A stretch of 64,000 nucleotides of DNA, taken from NCBI GenBank assembly GCA_018267385.1, contig JAFDYN010000006.1, positions 1 through 64,000 of the forward strand, written 5' to 3'. Every line of letters starts with the position of its first letter. Within the stretch, counting starts at the first letter, position 1. The DNA comes from Bacteroidota bacterium (GTDB taxonomy: Bacteria; Bacteroidota; Bacteroidia; Chitinophagales; LD1). The position numbers and the translations under genes are program-made. The notes under the pieces were generated by a model. It was not told the DNA's origin, searched no databases, and saw only the letters and a list, made by a program, of their open reading frames with translations. Of the stretch, positions 7,683 through 17,006 are shown piece by piece.

Positions 7683-10600
7683 ATGACAAAGCACTCTACT
7701 CCCATCAAGATGTACCTGCTGGTACTCGTGCTGCTATCGCTCTGCACAGCCTATGCACAGGCTCCGCAGCGGATCAACTATCAGGCCGTAGTGCGCGATG
7801 CGACGGGCGCAGTGAGCGCCAATGCGCAGGTCTCAGTGCGGTTTTCCATACATGATGGCAGCCCCGGAGGTACCATCGTCTATCAGGAGGTGCACAGTGT
7901 CACTACCAATCAGTTTGGCCTCATGACCGTGGCCATAGGCAGCGGACAGACAGGAGGCAGCCTCAGCCAGGTGGCCTGGGGCAGTGGTGATAAATACCTG
8001 GAGACAGATGTAGACCCTGCAGGCGGGAGCAACTATATTATCATGGGTACCTCGCAGCTGATGAGTGTGCCTTATGCGCTCTTTGCCGGCAGCGCGATCA
8101 ATGCTGCTACCGGGCCGACAGGTGCCACGGGTGCCACCGGCGCAGCAGGAGCGCAGGGAGCGACAGGAGCCGACGGGCCTACAGGAGCTACAGGTAGTAC
8201 AGGCGCTACAGGTAGTGCCGGCCCTGCCGGAGCCACAGGTGCCACAGGCAATGATGGCGCTACAGGCCCACAGGGCAGCACCGGCGCCACAGGAGCTACG
8301 GGTGCAGGCGTGACCGGGCCTACGGGTAGTATCGGTGCCACCGGCAGTGATGGTGCTACGGGACCCCAGGGTGCTACCGGACCCACAGGGCTGGCAGCAG
8401 CAGACGGCGCGACAGGAGCTACAGGCCCTACAGGAAATGATGGACCTACAGGTGCACAAGGTGCCACTGGCAATAACGGTGCAACAGGTTTACAAGGTAT
8501 AACAGGACCTACAGGCGCACAGGGTGCCACAGGTTTGCAAGGTGCAACGGGTTTACAAGGTATAACAGGACCTACAGGTGCGCAAGGAGCTACAGGTGCT
8601 ACCGGGAATAATGGCGCGACAGGTCTTCAAGGCGCAACGGGAGCTACGGGTCTGCAAGGTTTAACAGGACCTACAGGTGCCCAAGGCGCTACAGGTGCGC
8701 AGGGAGCTACTGGCAATGACGGTGCCACAGGTCTGCAAGGTGCAACGGGCAATGATGGTGCAACGGGTTTACAAGGTATAACAGGACCTACAGGAGCAAC
8801 TGGTGCACAAGGAGCTACAGGTCTGCAAGGTATAACAGGTCCTACAGGAGCACAAGGCGCTACAGGTGCGCAGGGAGCTACTGGCAATGACGGCGGTGCT
8901 GGACCTATAGGCGCACCGGGACCTACCGGCAATGACGGACCTGCAGGAGCCACAGGACCGCAAGGTGCAAGGGGTGCCACAGGAGCTACAGGTGCCACCG
9001 GTACAGGTACTACAGGCCCGGCAGGTAGTACAGGACCTACCGGACCGATCGGTCTCACAGGGCCTACAGGCGCCGCTGTCACCGGTCCTACGGGGGCTAC
9101 AGGCCTCACAGGGCCTACAGGCAGCCTGGATAGCGGCACTGCCATAGGCAATACGACCTACTGGGATGGTACCAGGTGGGTGGTCAACTCCAATAACATT
9201 TTCAATAAAGGTGATAGCGTAGGTATCGGCACATCCACTCCTCACGCCAAACTGGAAATAGCCAATGCAGATATGCTGGTCAATGGCATCACCGTAGGCA
9301 AAGGGCACTATACCGCGACCTTTAATACGCAATACAGCACTGCGGTAGGCCTGCAGGCGCTGGCCGTCAATAATAACGGCACACTCAATACGGCTGTAGG
9401 GTATATAGCTCTGGGTGCAAACAGGGATGGATTTCAGAACGTAGGCGTAGGGCCATATGCGCTCAGCCAGAACTCCGATGGCTACAGCAATGTATCTATA
9501 GGCGCCTATACGATGGTGAATAATTTCATAGGACGTGAGAATACGGCAGTAGGTACAGGCGCACTCTACTACAACTATAACGCTATAGGCAACACAGCCA
9601 TAGGCAGCAGGACCATGCAGGCCAACTACAACGGACTCGTGAATACGGCTGTAGGCGCGGGCGCACTCATGAACAATGTAGACGGCATAGGCAATACCGC
9701 CGTAGGTGTCAATGCTGCTGACTCATCGACCAATGGCTGGTATATCACCTCCATAGGCTATGAGTCCGGCCCCGGTGCAGACAATCTTTTCAACGCGACT
9801 GCTATCGGAGCCTTCGCTACGGTCAATACAGACAATAGCCTCGTACTGGGCAATAATGTCAATGTAGGCATCGGCACCAGTGAGCCATCATCACTGCTGG
9901 ATGTAGCAGGCAATATCAAAGCACAAACTCTGCAACTGACCAATGGCGCCACGGACGGCTACCTGCTCACCAGTGATACCAGCGGCAATGCCACCTGGCA
10001 AAAGAGCAAACTGCCTGATGGTACCAATCCGGGAGAGATGCTCTACTGGGATGGCAGCCAGTGGGTCACCATACCGGTGGGTGCCAGCGGCGCTACGCTG
10101 ACCTTCTGCTATGGCATACCTACCTGGGGCACCTGTCCTGCCCACATACCTATCCTGCAGACAGGCAGCATGTCTGCCATCTCTATGACGGGAGCTACCG
10201 CCGCCGGTACTGTGGTGTATGATGGTACAGTATCTGTCACCGTCCGCGGTGTCTGCTACAGCACCTCGCCCAATCCTACCATAGCTGACCTGCATACCAC
10301 CAATGGTACCGGCACGGGGACATTCAGTAGTCCTATCACCGGCCTGGCCGGCAATACGACCTACTATGTGCGCGCCTATGCCACCAATAGCCAGGGTACA
10401 GGCTATGGCGACCAGGTCAGCTTTGTGACGGCCAATCCCGTGGTACCTACTCTGGTGTATGCTTCATCAGCTACTACTACGAGTACTACGGTAGCCTACA
10501 CAGCAAAAATATCCAGCGATGGTGGCGCTGCGATCACAGCACGCGGCCTATGCTATGGCACCTCTGCCAATCCTACGATAACAGGATCTCACACTACCGC

Positions 10601-11267
10601 CGGCTCAGGTACGGGTTCATTTACCTCGCTGATCGCCGGCCTGACAGTCAATACCACCTATCACATCAGGCCCTATGCTACCAATAGTGTGGGCACAGGC
10701 TATGGTCCGGATTCTATTGTGACCACTCCATATTTCTGGCTGGGTGAGGCATATGGCGGCGGAGTGGTATTCTACATAGATGGCTCCGGCCAGCATGGCC
10801 TGATAGCCGCCGCCGCAGACCAGTCTGCAGGATCACCATGGCAGTCTGCTACAGGTGCTTATGGCTATGGCATCAATGCTAATAACACGGCCACCGGTGC
10901 AGCCAATACGAGCGCTATCATGGCATTCTGGAGTACAGCTACTGATACCTTTGCCGCTAAGGTGGCGAGCAACTACCGCGGCGGAGGATACACAGACTGG
11001 TACCTGCCTGCGAGCATAGAGCTGCAGAATCTGATGAAAGTAAAAGCTGTGGTCGGAGGGTTCGCTACAGGCACTTACTACTGGAGCTCCAGCAAGGAGC
11101 CTGCTACAGTGGCCTACGGCAATATCAATACCACGAGCCTTACGATATACGAAGCTATCTGTATCGCCACCGAGCCCAGGCGCCCCGGTACCAGAGGTAC
11201 ACCTACCAGTGTATTTGTCGGTTCGCCGTCTACGTCTTATCGCATCAGGGCCATCAGGGCCTTCTAG
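7683..11267 (+). CDS. collagen-like / beta-roll surface protein with DUF1566-type C-terminus
   Basis: 1194-aa exported protein. Domains in order: signal peptide (1-25, ending TAYAQ); an N-terminal module of about 115 residues ([29 protein letters not shown]) shared with the giant at 24409; a collagen-like Gly-X-Thr/Ala/Gln array (about 144-481); YadA-head-like beta-roll repeats (about 550-690, [10 protein letters not shown] and NTAIGSRTM types); two fibronectin-like modules (about 823-1015, [13 protein letters not shown] and [13 protein letters not shown]); and a DUF1566/Lcl-like C-terminal domain ([34 protein letters not shown]). No T9SS sorting domain is visible. Probably a trimeric cell-surface fibre or adhesin. 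Divergent from the TPR regulator; a -7-like TACTTTTG lies at 7635-7642. Confidence 0.9.
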   Translation: MTKHSTPIKMYLLVLVLLSLCTAYAQAPQRINYQAVVRDATGAVSANAQVSVRFSIHDGSPGGTIVYQEVHSVTTNQFGLMTVAIGSGQTGGSLSQVAWGSGDKYLETDVDPAGGSNYIIMGTSQLMSVPYALFAGSAINAATGPTGATGATGAAGAQGATGADGPTGATGSTGATGSAGPAGATGATGNDGATGPQGSTGATGATGAGVTGPTGSIGATGSDGATGPQGATGPTGLAAADGATGATGPTGNDGPTGAQGATGNNGATGLQGITGPTGAQGATGLQGATGLQGITGPTGAQGATGATGNNGATGLQGATGATGLQGLTGPTGAQGATGAQGATGNDGATGLQGATGNDGATGLQGITGPTGATGAQGATGLQGITGPTGAQGATGAQGATGNDGGAGPIGAPGPTGNDGPAGATGPQGARGATGATGATGTGTTGPAGSTGPTGPIGLTGPTGAAVTGPTGATGLTGPTGSLDSGTAIGNTTYWDGTRWVVNSNNIFNKGDSVGIGTSTPHAKLEIANADMLVNGITVGKGHYTATFNTQYSTAVGLQALAVNNNGTLNTAVGYIALGANRDGFQNVGVGPYALSQNSDGYSNVSIGAYTMVNNFIGRENTAVGTGALYYNYNAIGNTAIGSRTMQANYNGLVNTAVGAGALMNNVDGIGNTAVGVNAADSSTNGWYITSIGYESGPGADNLFNATAIGAFATVNTDNSLVLGNNVNVGIGTSEPSSLLDVAGNIKAQTLQLTNGATDGYLLTSDTSGNATWQKSKLPDGTNPGEMLYWDGSQWVTIPVGASGATLTFCYGIPTWGTCPAHIPILQTGSMSAISMTGATAAGTVVYDGTVSVTVRGVCYSTSPNPTIADLHTTNGTGTGTFSSPITGLAGNTTYYVRAYATNSQGTGYGDQVSFVTANPVVPTLVYASSATTTSTTVAYTAKISSDGGAAITARGLCYGTSANPTITGSHTTAGSGTGSFTSLIAGLTVNTTYHIRPYATNSVGTGYGPDSIVTTPYFWLGEAYGGGVVFYIDGSGQHGLIAAAADQSAGSPWQSATGAYGYGINANNTATGAANTSAIMAFWSTATDTFAAKVASNYRGGGYTDWYLPASIELQNLMKVKAVVGGFATGTYYWSSSKEPATVAYGNINTTSLTIYEAICIATEPRRPGTRGTPTSVFVGSPSTSYRIRAIRAF
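8112..9124 (+). repeat. collagen-like GXY coding repeat array
   Basis: About 1 kb of in-frame glycine-triplet repeats inside the surface protein gene. The central part has near-identical DNA blocks, including three exact 29-bp copies (8487-8515, 8550-8578, 8766-8794) and a 41-bp perfect direct repeat (8682-8722 and 8853-8893). Spacings of 63, 216 and 171 bases are all multiples of three. Confidence 0.9.
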
Positions 11268-11291
11268 GCGGCCCTGCCTCAGTGATCAGAC

Positions 11292-11325
11292 GGCCTTCTG
11301 CCCCATGCAGAGGGCTGTTTGTTTT
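11292..11325 (+). terminator. terminator after the collagen-like gene
   Basis: Stem GGCCTTCTGC / GCAGAGGGCT with a 5-nt loop, followed by GTTTGTTTT; 25 bases past the stop codon. Confidence 0.6.
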
Positions 11326-11506
11326 CATACACCCCCATCATATCAGCGTGTGATACCATTCATTTTATCCATGCTAAATGTTTAATGAGCTGAAGCAGTG
11401 TATAGTATCAGTGTTGTGATTTTTTACCTTTTGTCGTAGGGCGATGCGTGCTAGTTTTACCCATAGGTGGCAATATTTGCGGCTCGGATTTTGAAACACT
11501 ACGATC

Positions 11507-12715
11507 ATGGCAGAAAGCATCAAGACGACCATAGATACTGCGCAGTACCTGGACTGCCTGCAGTATATAGAGCAGTACTGGGAGCGCATCACGTGCCACT
11601 ACCCGCGGGATAAGTATGCACACTTTGGCTTGCCCAAAGACTTCGTATGTCCGAGCGAGGGCATTTATAAAAATGACCAGTTCTACTGGGATAGCTACTT
11701 CACCATCCTCGGGCTGGTACGCTGTGGCCGCACGCCATTGGCGCAGGGTATGGTAGACAATTTCATCTTCATGCAAAAGCGCTTTGGCATCATACCGATG
11801 CGCAACAGGTGGTTCAATCTCGGTGGCTCGCAGATACCTTTTCTCACCTCTATGATCATGGAGGTGTACCACTCCCGGCCCAATAAGGCATGGCTGCGCA
11901 AGGCCATGACCGCCGCAGAGCAGGAGCTGAAGAGCTACTGGATGAATCCTGACCTCACAGAGCTGCACCTGGTGTACCAGGGCCTCTCCCGCTACTGTGA
12001 TCACTACATCACCCACCTGGCCGCAGAGCATGAGTCCGGCTGGGACATGACATCGCGCTTTCGCGATCAGTGCCTCTACTACCTGCCGGTAGACCTGAAT
12101 AGTGCCCTCTTCAAATACGAGACCGACCTGGCCGAGTACTACCGTATAGCAGGCAATACGCAGCGCTACAAGCAGTACCTGGCTGCCGCAGAGGCGCGTA
12201 CGTACGCTATGAATGAGCTGATGTGGAATCAGTCTCAGGGCTTCTTCTTTGACTATAACTTTAAGACTAAAAAGCGCAGCAGGTTTCACTCGCTGGCGGG
12301 CTTCTACCCGATGTGGGCCAAGATGGCCACTCACCTCCAGGCCAAGAAGATGAAGGACAACCTCCACCTCTTTGAGTATGACTACGGCCTGGCCAACTCA
12401 CAGGCTACCGGCCTGATGAAGGACTACCGCCAGCACGACTACCCTAATGGGTGGGCACCCCAGCACTGGATCGTGATCAAGGGGCTGATGAATTACGGCT
12501 TTGTAGAAGATGCGATGCGTATCGCAAAGAAATACCTCGACCTGAATAACCGCATCTTTACCGAGACGGGTGTGCTCTGGGAGAAATACGATGTGGTGAA
12601 AGGTATCGTGAGTACCTCTGAGCGCTATGCCACACAGTCAGGCTTTGGCTGGACCAATGCGGTCTTCGTACGCCTAATCAGCAAGTTTGGCAATAACGGT
12701 GAGCCCGTGGTGTGA
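11507..12715 (+). CDS. trehalase-family glycoside hydrolase (GH37), cytoplasmic
   Basis: 402-aa protein that should hydrolyse trehalose to two glucose molecules. Family signatures: YKNDQFYWDSYF (equivalent of the REFYYWDTYF signature), RNRWFNLGGSQIP, HESGWDMTSRF (catalytic acid Asp), YDYGLANSQATGL, and QHDYPNGWAPQ (equivalent of the QWDYPNGWAP signature). The C-terminus is EKYDV..SGFGWTNAVF with the expected catalytic Glu. No signal peptide, so cytoplasmic, unlike periplasmic TreA. Shorter than typical trehalases (about 540-560 aa) because the N-terminal part is reduced. Substrate not certain: related inverting (alpha/alpha)6 enzymes exist. Convergent with tesB, 10 bases apart. Confidence 0.85.
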   Translation: MAESIKTTIDTAQYLDCLQYIEQYWERITCHYPRDKYAHFGLPKDFVCPSEGIYKNDQFYWDSYFTILGLVRCGRTPLAQGMVDNFIFMQKRFGIIPMRNRWFNLGGSQIPFLTSMIMEVYHSRPNKAWLRKAMTAAEQELKSYWMNPDLTELHLVYQGLSRYCDHYITHLAAEHESGWDMTSRFRDQCLYYLPVDLNSALFKYETDLAEYYRIAGNTQRYKQYLAAAEARTYAMNELMWNQSQGFFFDYNFKTKKRSRFHSLAGFYPMWAKMATHLQAKKMKDNLHLFEYDYGLANSQATGLMKDYRQHDYPNGWAPQHWIVIKGLMNYGFVEDAMRIAKKYLDLNNRIFTETGVLWEKYDVVKGIVSTSERYATQSGFGWTNAVFVRLISKFGNNGEPVV

Positions 12716-12725
12716 AATGATGGGA

Positions 12726-13595
12726 TCAGGGCTGCTTCGTTCTCGGGCGCATGAGCCCCTCCTGCGATACTGTGGCTACCAGCCGGCCATCTCTCGTGAA
12801 AATATGACCTGTGGTGAGCCCACGTGCCCCTGAGGCGATGGGTGATACGAGGTCAAACAGCAGCCAGTCACTCAGGTCTACCTCCTGGTGAAACCAGATG
12901 GCATGATCCAGACTCGCGAGCTGCGTATTGAGTATGTTAGCGTTCTTGGTATGCGGACGTAGTGCCGTAGAGAGCACATTGTAGTCAGAGGCGTAGGCTA
13001 TGAGCTGCTGTACGGTGCGCCACTCCAGTGCTGCGGGCACCTCCTTAAATTTGAACCATACACGCGTATACGGGCTGGCCTCCTCCCCTTGCTTGATCTC
13101 CGGCTGGCAGGAGCGCATCTCCAGCGGGCGGGCTATATTTAGGTAGGCCTTCATCAGCCCGGCTATCTGCGGGTGTGTATTTTCATCTACGTGTATCCAC
13201 TGAGATAGCTCCTCGGGCAGAGGCACTCCCTCAGGCATCGGCACCTGGTGAAAAAATCCTTCCTCCTTTTTCTGAAAAGACGCCGCCATCACAAAGATCG
13301 GCACATCATTCTGCTTGGCCTGTATGAAGCGGGTGGTAAAGCTGCCGCCGTCGCGTATCTCCATGACATGGTACATGATGGGCAGGCTGAGATTGCCGGG
13401 GAGGATAAAGTAGCAGTGCAGCGAGTGGCAGATGCGCTCTGCAGGCACGGTGCGTGTAGCGGCATTCAGCGCCTGCGCCACCACCTGCCCTCCAAACACG
13501 TTGGGGCTGCCCATGAAATTGCTCGTGCCTTGAAACACGGTCTCAGAAAGTTGCTTTAGCTCTATAAGGTCCAGTAGCTCTGATGTGGTCTGCAT
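12726..13595 (-). CDS. tesB: acyl-CoA thioesterase II
   Basis: Double-hotdog thioesterase hydrolysing medium- and long-chain acyl-CoA. Start set at the internal ATG (289 aa), which matches the roughly 286-aa E. coli TesB; the ORF extends 33 codons further upstream without homology. N-terminal hotdog: NVFGGQVVAQAL and HSLHCYFILPG. C-terminal hotdog: LASLDHAIWFHQ (active-site Asp of the LDHA motif) with LFDLVSPIASGARGLTTGHI. Cytoplasmic. Divergent from the lipoprotein gene at 13722. Confidence 0.93.
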   Translation of the reverse strand: MQTTSELLDLIELKQLSETVFQGTSNFMGSPNVFGGQVVAQALNAATRTVPAERICHSLHCYFILPGNLSLPIMYHVMEIRDGGSFTTRFIQAKQNDVPIFVMAASFQKKEEGFFHQVPMPEGVPLPEELSQWIHVDENTHPQIAGLMKAYLNIARPLEMRSCQPEIKQGEEASPYTRVWFKFKEVPAALEWRTVQQLIAYASDYNVLSTALRPHTKNANILNTQLASLDHAIWFHQEVDLSDWLLFDLVSPIASGARGLTTGHIFTRDGRLVATVSQEGLMRPRTKQP

Positions 13596-13694
13596 ATGCG
13601 TGCAAGGTAATTGATAATCTGCAATCTGCCGCCGGCAATGATGCGGCACAGCATAGAGGCTGACAGATGTCATCCGTAGCCTCTGCTCCGGCAT

Positions 13695-13720
13695 TTATAT
13701 TTGCCATAGATCAAATATAA
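13695..13720. promoter_or_regulatory. symmetrical divergent -7 boxes / possible operator
   Basis: Perfect 9-bp inverted repeat TTATATTTG (13695-13703) and CAAATATAA (13712-13720), 8-nt spacer, immediately before the ATG at 13722. Each arm contains a TAnnTTTG -7 box for its own strand, one reading toward the lipoprotein gene and one toward tesB. No matching -33 TTTG was identified. Confidence 0.4.
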
Positions 13721-13721
13721 C

Positions 13722-14315
13722 ATGAAGCGTATATCTAAACTAGCTTTTGTAGCACTTATCTCCCTGGTAGCCCTGGCCTCATGCAAAAAGAACACGGACG
13801 CCGGTGCGTATGGCTACTCCTACTGGACGGGTGCCATACCCAACTCTTACTATATGTACAATATCATGGGTGAGCCTGGCCGCACAGTGACCGGCAAGCC
13901 CTTTCTGGTCATGAAATATGACAAGGTGACGCTGCAGGTGATAGACTGTGAGTTTGGCCTCAGTGAGGTGACTCAGACCGGCTACAGCACCCCTAGCGGT
14001 ATAGGTGTAGCGCCTGAGCCTACGCTGAATGCCTCGACCATAGACTATCAGAGCAAACTGGGCCTCGTATCGCCCGTAGACCTCCTCGTAGAGTGGGATA
14101 TCAGCGGCTATACTACCAAAGACAGCGTCATCAATGGCTACCAGTCCTTTTCTTTCCACCGCAAAAGCAGTGGCATAGGCGGCATACAGTATGACGATGC
14201 ATTCCACTTCACCTACGATAATGGGTCCCTGCATGGCACTATGCAAAATATAGACACGGTCTACTACCTGGGCAACCAGTCTGACAGCGTGGGCTTCAAT
14301 CTGCTGAAGCTCTGA
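13722..14315 (+). CDS. hypothetical lipoprotein
   Basis: 197-aa envelope lipoprotein. The signal peptide ends in a lipobox, LVALASC with Cys21, followed by KKNTDAG. The mature part is beta-rich, with many Tyr, Ser and Gly residues (AYGYSYWTGAIPNSYYMYN) and no recognisable domain. A -7-like TATATTTG lies 18 bases before the start. Followed 41 bases later by the sialidase gene on the same strand; co-transcription is possible but unproven. Confidence 0.8.
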   Translation: MKRISKLAFVALISLVALASCKKNTDAGAYGYSYWTGAIPNSYYMYNIMGEPGRTVTGKPFLVMKYDKVTLQVIDCEFGLSEVTQTGYSTPSGIGVAPEPTLNASTIDYQSKLGLVSPVDLLVEWDISGYTTKDSVINGYQSFSFHRKSSGIGGIQYDDAFHFTYDNGSLHGTMQNIDTVYYLGNQSDSVGFNLLKL

Positions 14316-14356
14316 GCGCCACAGCCATTTTGTGCAGATTTACCGATATTTAGCGC

Positions 14357-15430
14357 ATGAGATCTGTATCCAGGATTGGTGTTTCATTGCTTATCATCCT
14401 GCTCTCGCACTGTGCCCTCAGGGCAGTGCACGAGCCTCTCCGGTACATCTTCCGCAATGGTCAGGAGGGCTACCGCATGTACCGCATACCGGCTGTAGCT
14501 GTGATGCCTGACGGGCGCATAGTAGCCTTTGCCGAAGGCAGGCAGAGCCTCTTTGACCATGGCAAGATAGACATAGTGATGAAGAGCTCAGCAGACAGTG
14601 GCCGTACCTGGAGCCCGCTGCGCATCGTATGGAGCGAGCCATCAGGCACCTGCGGCAATCCCGCTCCCGTACTGGACACGAGGACCGGCCATCTACTACT
14701 GCTCTGCACCTACAATAACCAGAAAGTGATCTGCCTCTCCTCTGCCGATCAAGGGCGCACCTGGTCTGCACCCCGCGATATCACCCCTCAGGTCAGGCCG
14801 GATATATGGGCGTGGTATGCCACCGGGCCCGGCCACAGCATACAGGTAGAGGAGGGTGTGTACCAGGGCCGCCTCGTCATAGCGTGCAATCATACAGTGC
14901 GCGGGTCTGCGGAGCACATCTCCCACGTGATACTATCTGACGATGACGGCGCTACATGGCGGGCAGGAGGCAGCGTGCCCTGTGCCGGTAGTGACGAGTG
15001 TACCGTAGCAGAAACACCGGGCGGTACCCTGCTGCTCAATATGCGCAATGAACAGCGCAAGGTACCAAACCGCAAAGTAGCATACAGCCGCGACGGCGGC
15101 GGAAGCTGGACGGGATGCACCTATGACTCTACACTCATAGAACCCATGTGCGAGGGTACCCTGTGCAGGCTGCATGGTACATCTGGTGTGATGCTCTTTT
15201 GCAATCCGGCCCATCGCAACAGGCGGTGCAGGCTGACCCTACGCGTGAGCCATGACTATGGCTCTACCTGGAGCCGCTCAGTCCTGCTGCACAGCGGCCC
15301 CTCTGCCTATAGCGACCTGGCCGAACTGCCCGGTGGTGATATCCTCTGCATCTACGAGGCGGGACGCCTATGGCCCTATGGCGGTATAGCCATACTCAGC
15401 ATACCGGCAGCAGAGATGAGCCAGCCCTGA
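14357..15430 (+). CDS. exo-alpha-sialidase (GH33, BNR/Asp-box)
   Basis: 357-aa exported sialidase/neuraminidase-type beta-propeller. N-terminal signal peptide (about 22 aa). The RIP motif YRMYRIPAVAV supplies the first catalytic arginine. Five Asp-boxes of S-x-D-x-G-x-T-W form occur along the chain: SADSGRTWS, SADQGRTWS, SDDDGATWR, SRDGGGSWT and SHDYGSTWS. FAEGRQ, LNMRNEQRK and CEGTLCRL resemble conserved active-site segments, with CEGTL supplying the nucleophile-assisting Glu. It would release terminal sialic acids from host or environmental glycans. No sialic-acid catabolic genes adjoin it. Confidence 0.9.
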   Translation: MRSVSRIGVSLLIILLSHCALRAVHEPLRYIFRNGQEGYRMYRIPAVAVMPDGRIVAFAEGRQSLFDHGKIDIVMKSSADSGRTWSPLRIVWSEPSGTCGNPAPVLDTRTGHLLLLCTYNNQKVICLSSADQGRTWSAPRDITPQVRPDIWAWYATGPGHSIQVEEGVYQGRLVIACNHTVRGSAEHISHVILSDDDGATWRAGGSVPCAGSDECTVAETPGGTLLLNMRNEQRKVPNRKVAYSRDGGGSWTGCTYDSTLIEPMCEGTLCRLHGTSGVMLFCNPAHRNRRCRLTLRVSHDYGSTWSRSVLLHSGPSAYSDLAELPGGDILCIYEAGRLWPYGGIAILSIPAAEMSQP

Positions 15431-15496
15431 CGTCATGACAAAAGTCAGTTTCTGCGCCCTGCGGGAAAAGTTATTTTCGCAGGCTTAAATCAGGAT

Positions 15497-16075
15497 ATGA
15501 GTGTAGAAAAGATGCTGCATGAGCGCAGCAGCGGCCAGTGTGAGCTTTGCAAAAGTACAACAGACCTGAGCCTCTATGAGGTGCCACCACACTCTGACGG
15601 CACGGTAGATGATACCCTGCTGATCTGCGGCAAATGCAGCCGCCAGCTCAATAAGAAAGAGGAAACAGACCAGACTCACTGGCAGTGCCTGAATGAGAGC
15701 ATGTGGAGCGAGGTGCCTGCCGTGCAGGTGGTGAGCTGGCGCATGCTAAACCGACTGCGCAATGAGAGCTGGGCCTCTGAGGCGCTGGATATGATGTACC
15801 TGGACGATCAGACCCTGGCCTGGGCCAAAGCCACCGGGGATCATGAGAATAGCACCGAGGTACAACTACACCGCGATAGCAACGGCAACCTGCTGGAGAA
15901 CGGCGATAACGTGGTCCTGATCAAAACACTCGATGTGAAAGGCTCTACCATCAGCGCCAAGCTGGGCACCGTAGTGAAAGGTATACGCCTCGTAGCGGAC
16001 AATCACGAGCAGATAGAAGGCAAAGTAGATGGCCAGACCATCGTGATCCTGACCAAATACCTGAGGAAGGGATAA
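15497..16075 (+). CDS. PhnA/YjdM-family zinc-ribbon protein
   Basis: 192-aa cytoplasmic protein of the PhnA family. The N-terminal zinc ribbon uses CELCKSTTD and ICGKCSRQL. The C-terminal PhnA domain is recognisable by DSNGNLLENGDNVVLIKTLD and VVKGIRLVADNHEQIEGKVDG. Despite the historical name, phosphonate use is not established for the family, and no phn genes are nearby. It precedes the sulfur module but is separated from it by about 110 bases containing that module's own promoter, so it is probably an independent unit. Confidence 0.93.
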   Translation: MSVEKMLHERSSGQCELCKSTTDLSLYEVPPHSDGTVDDTLLICGKCSRQLNKKEETDQTHWQCLNESMWSEVPAVQVVSWRMLNRLRNESWASEALDMMYLDDQTLAWAKATGDHENSTEVQLHRDSNGNLLENGDNVVLIKTLDVKGSTISAKLGTVVKGIRLVADNHEQIEGKVDGQTIVILTKYLRKG

Positions 16076-16121
16076 ACCCCTCTCCTGCTTTCCTACATTT
16101 TTTCTCTCCGTAGCGGGGGTA

Positions 16122-16166
16122 TGTAACATTTGTTCCGCACTACGTTTTTGCGCTGCCGCATCTTTG
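16122..16166 (+). promoter_or_regulatory. Crp/Fnr-like site plus -7 box of the rhodanese operon
   Basis: TGTAACATTTGTTCCG (16122-16137), then 21 bases, then CATCTTTG (16159-16166), a near match to the TAnnTTTG -7 box. The site differs at one base of 16 from the one before the CoADR gene, with identical 21-base spacing. It resembles half-palindromic Crp/Fnr operators (TGTAAC-N4-GTTACA). Its distance from the -7 box fits class II activation, with the site overlapping the -33 region. Confidence 0.6.
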
Positions 16167-16188
16167 TATTGCAATAAGCAAAGAAGAG

Positions 16189-16404
16189 GTGACAGCACTA
16201 CTCAAAAAATACAGACTGGAGATCATAGGCGTGATCGTAGGCGCTATAGGCGGCTATATGTATTACCACTTTGTAGGCTGTGCCACAGGCACCTGCCCCA
16301 TTACCTCAAAGCCACTGAATAGTACCCTCTATGGCGCCCTGCTCGGCGGCCTGCTCTTCAGTAGCTTTGAGCCCTCACAGAAACATTTAGAAACAGAAAA
16401 ATAA
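16189..16404 (+). CDS. small membrane protein, DUF6132-like
   Basis: 71-aa protein with a GTG start. Two glycine-rich transmembrane helices (IIGVIVGAIGGYMYYHFV and STLYGALLGGLLF) flank a loop with a cysteine pair, GCATGTCPIT. The cysteine motif matches GCASGACYTG in the small membrane protein at 17007. First gene of the rhodanese operon, 11 bases before the next start. Probably delivers or anchors sulfur-transfer chemistry at the inner membrane; that role is inference. Confidence 0.75.
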   Translation: MTALLKKYRLEIIGVIVGAIGGYMYYHFVGCATGTCPITSKPLNSTLYGALLGGLLFSSFEPSQKHLETEK

Positions 16405-16415
16405 AACAAGCAAAC

Positions 16416-16661
16416 ATGAAAAAGACGATCATCGATGTCAGGACACCCGGAGAGTTTTATGGCGGGCATGTAGAGGGCAGCATCAATATCCCGCTGGGCG
16501 AGCTGCAAGGGCGTGTAGATGAGATACGCGCTATGAAGGGACCTATCGTACTCTGCTGCGCCAGCGGTGGCCGCAGCGGCCAGGCTACAGGCTACCTGCA
16601 GAGCCTGGGTATAGAGTGTAGCAATGGCGGCAGCTGGATAGCCCTGCTGAACAACAATTAA
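16416..16661 (+). CDS. minimal single-domain rhodanese (81 aa)
   Basis: Sulfurtransferase that would carry a persulfide on its active-site cysteine. DVRTPGEFYGGHVEGSINIP is the standard N-terminal rhodanese motif; the active loop is CCASGGRSG, with the second Cys as nucleophile. At 81 aa it is a very compact form without the C-terminal helix of GlpE. Cytoplasmic, no signal peptide. Second gene of the operon, 29 bases before the next rhodanese; the two are diverged paralogues. Confidence 0.92.
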   Translation: MKKTIIDVRTPGEFYGGHVEGSINIPLGELQGRVDEIRAMKGPIVLCCASGGRSGQATGYLQSLGIECSNGGSWIALLNNN

Positions 16662-16690
16662 TTTATCATTACCAAATAGAGAAAGAATAC

Positions 16691-17002
16691 ATGATACAGA
16701 TGCTGAAAAACCTCTTTGGCCTGGGCCCGGGAGTAGACTACAATGAGCTGATGGCCAAAGGTGCCGTGATAGTAGACGTACGCACCAAAGGCGAGTACGC
16801 AGGCGGCCATATCAAAGGCTCCGTGAATATCCCGCTCAATAACCTGCAGAGCCAGCTGAAGCAGATCAAGAAAGACCGTCCGGTCATCACCTGCTGCGCC
16901 TCAGGCATGCGCAGTGCCTCTGCCAAGGGGATCCTGCAAAGTGCAGGCTACGAAGCCTACAACGGCGGCGGATGGATGAGCCTCAAAAGCAAACTGAACT
17001 AA
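16691..17002 (+). CDS. single-domain rhodanese (103 aa)
   Basis: Rhodanese-like sulfurtransferase. DVRTKGEYAGGHIKGSVNIP is followed by the active loop CCASGMRSA. It has an additional N-terminal helix (IQMLKNLFGLGPGVDYNELM) compared with the preceding 81-aa protein, giving GlpE/PspE-like length, but lacks a signal peptide. It ends 4 bases before the next start, which supports tight co-expression. Confidence 0.93.
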   Translation: MIQMLKNLFGLGPGVDYNELMAKGAVIVDVRTKGEYAGGHIKGSVNIPLNNLQSQLKQIKKDRPVITCCASGMRSASAKGILQSAGYEAYNGGGWMSLKSKLN

Positions 17003-17006
17003 GCAC

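Noticed and set aside
8112-9124. CRISPR-like regular repeats
   Set aside because: Repeats are in-frame glycine triplets within one continuous reading frame and lack unique spacers of constant length or cas genes.
8072-9151. Proline-rich ORFs opposite the first collagen array
   Set aside because: Same explanation: complement of glycine-triplet codons, with no start signals or independent homology.
11408-12367. 319-aa ORF antisense to the trehalase gene
   Set aside because: The opposite strand carries clear trehalase signatures; the antisense product has no motif.
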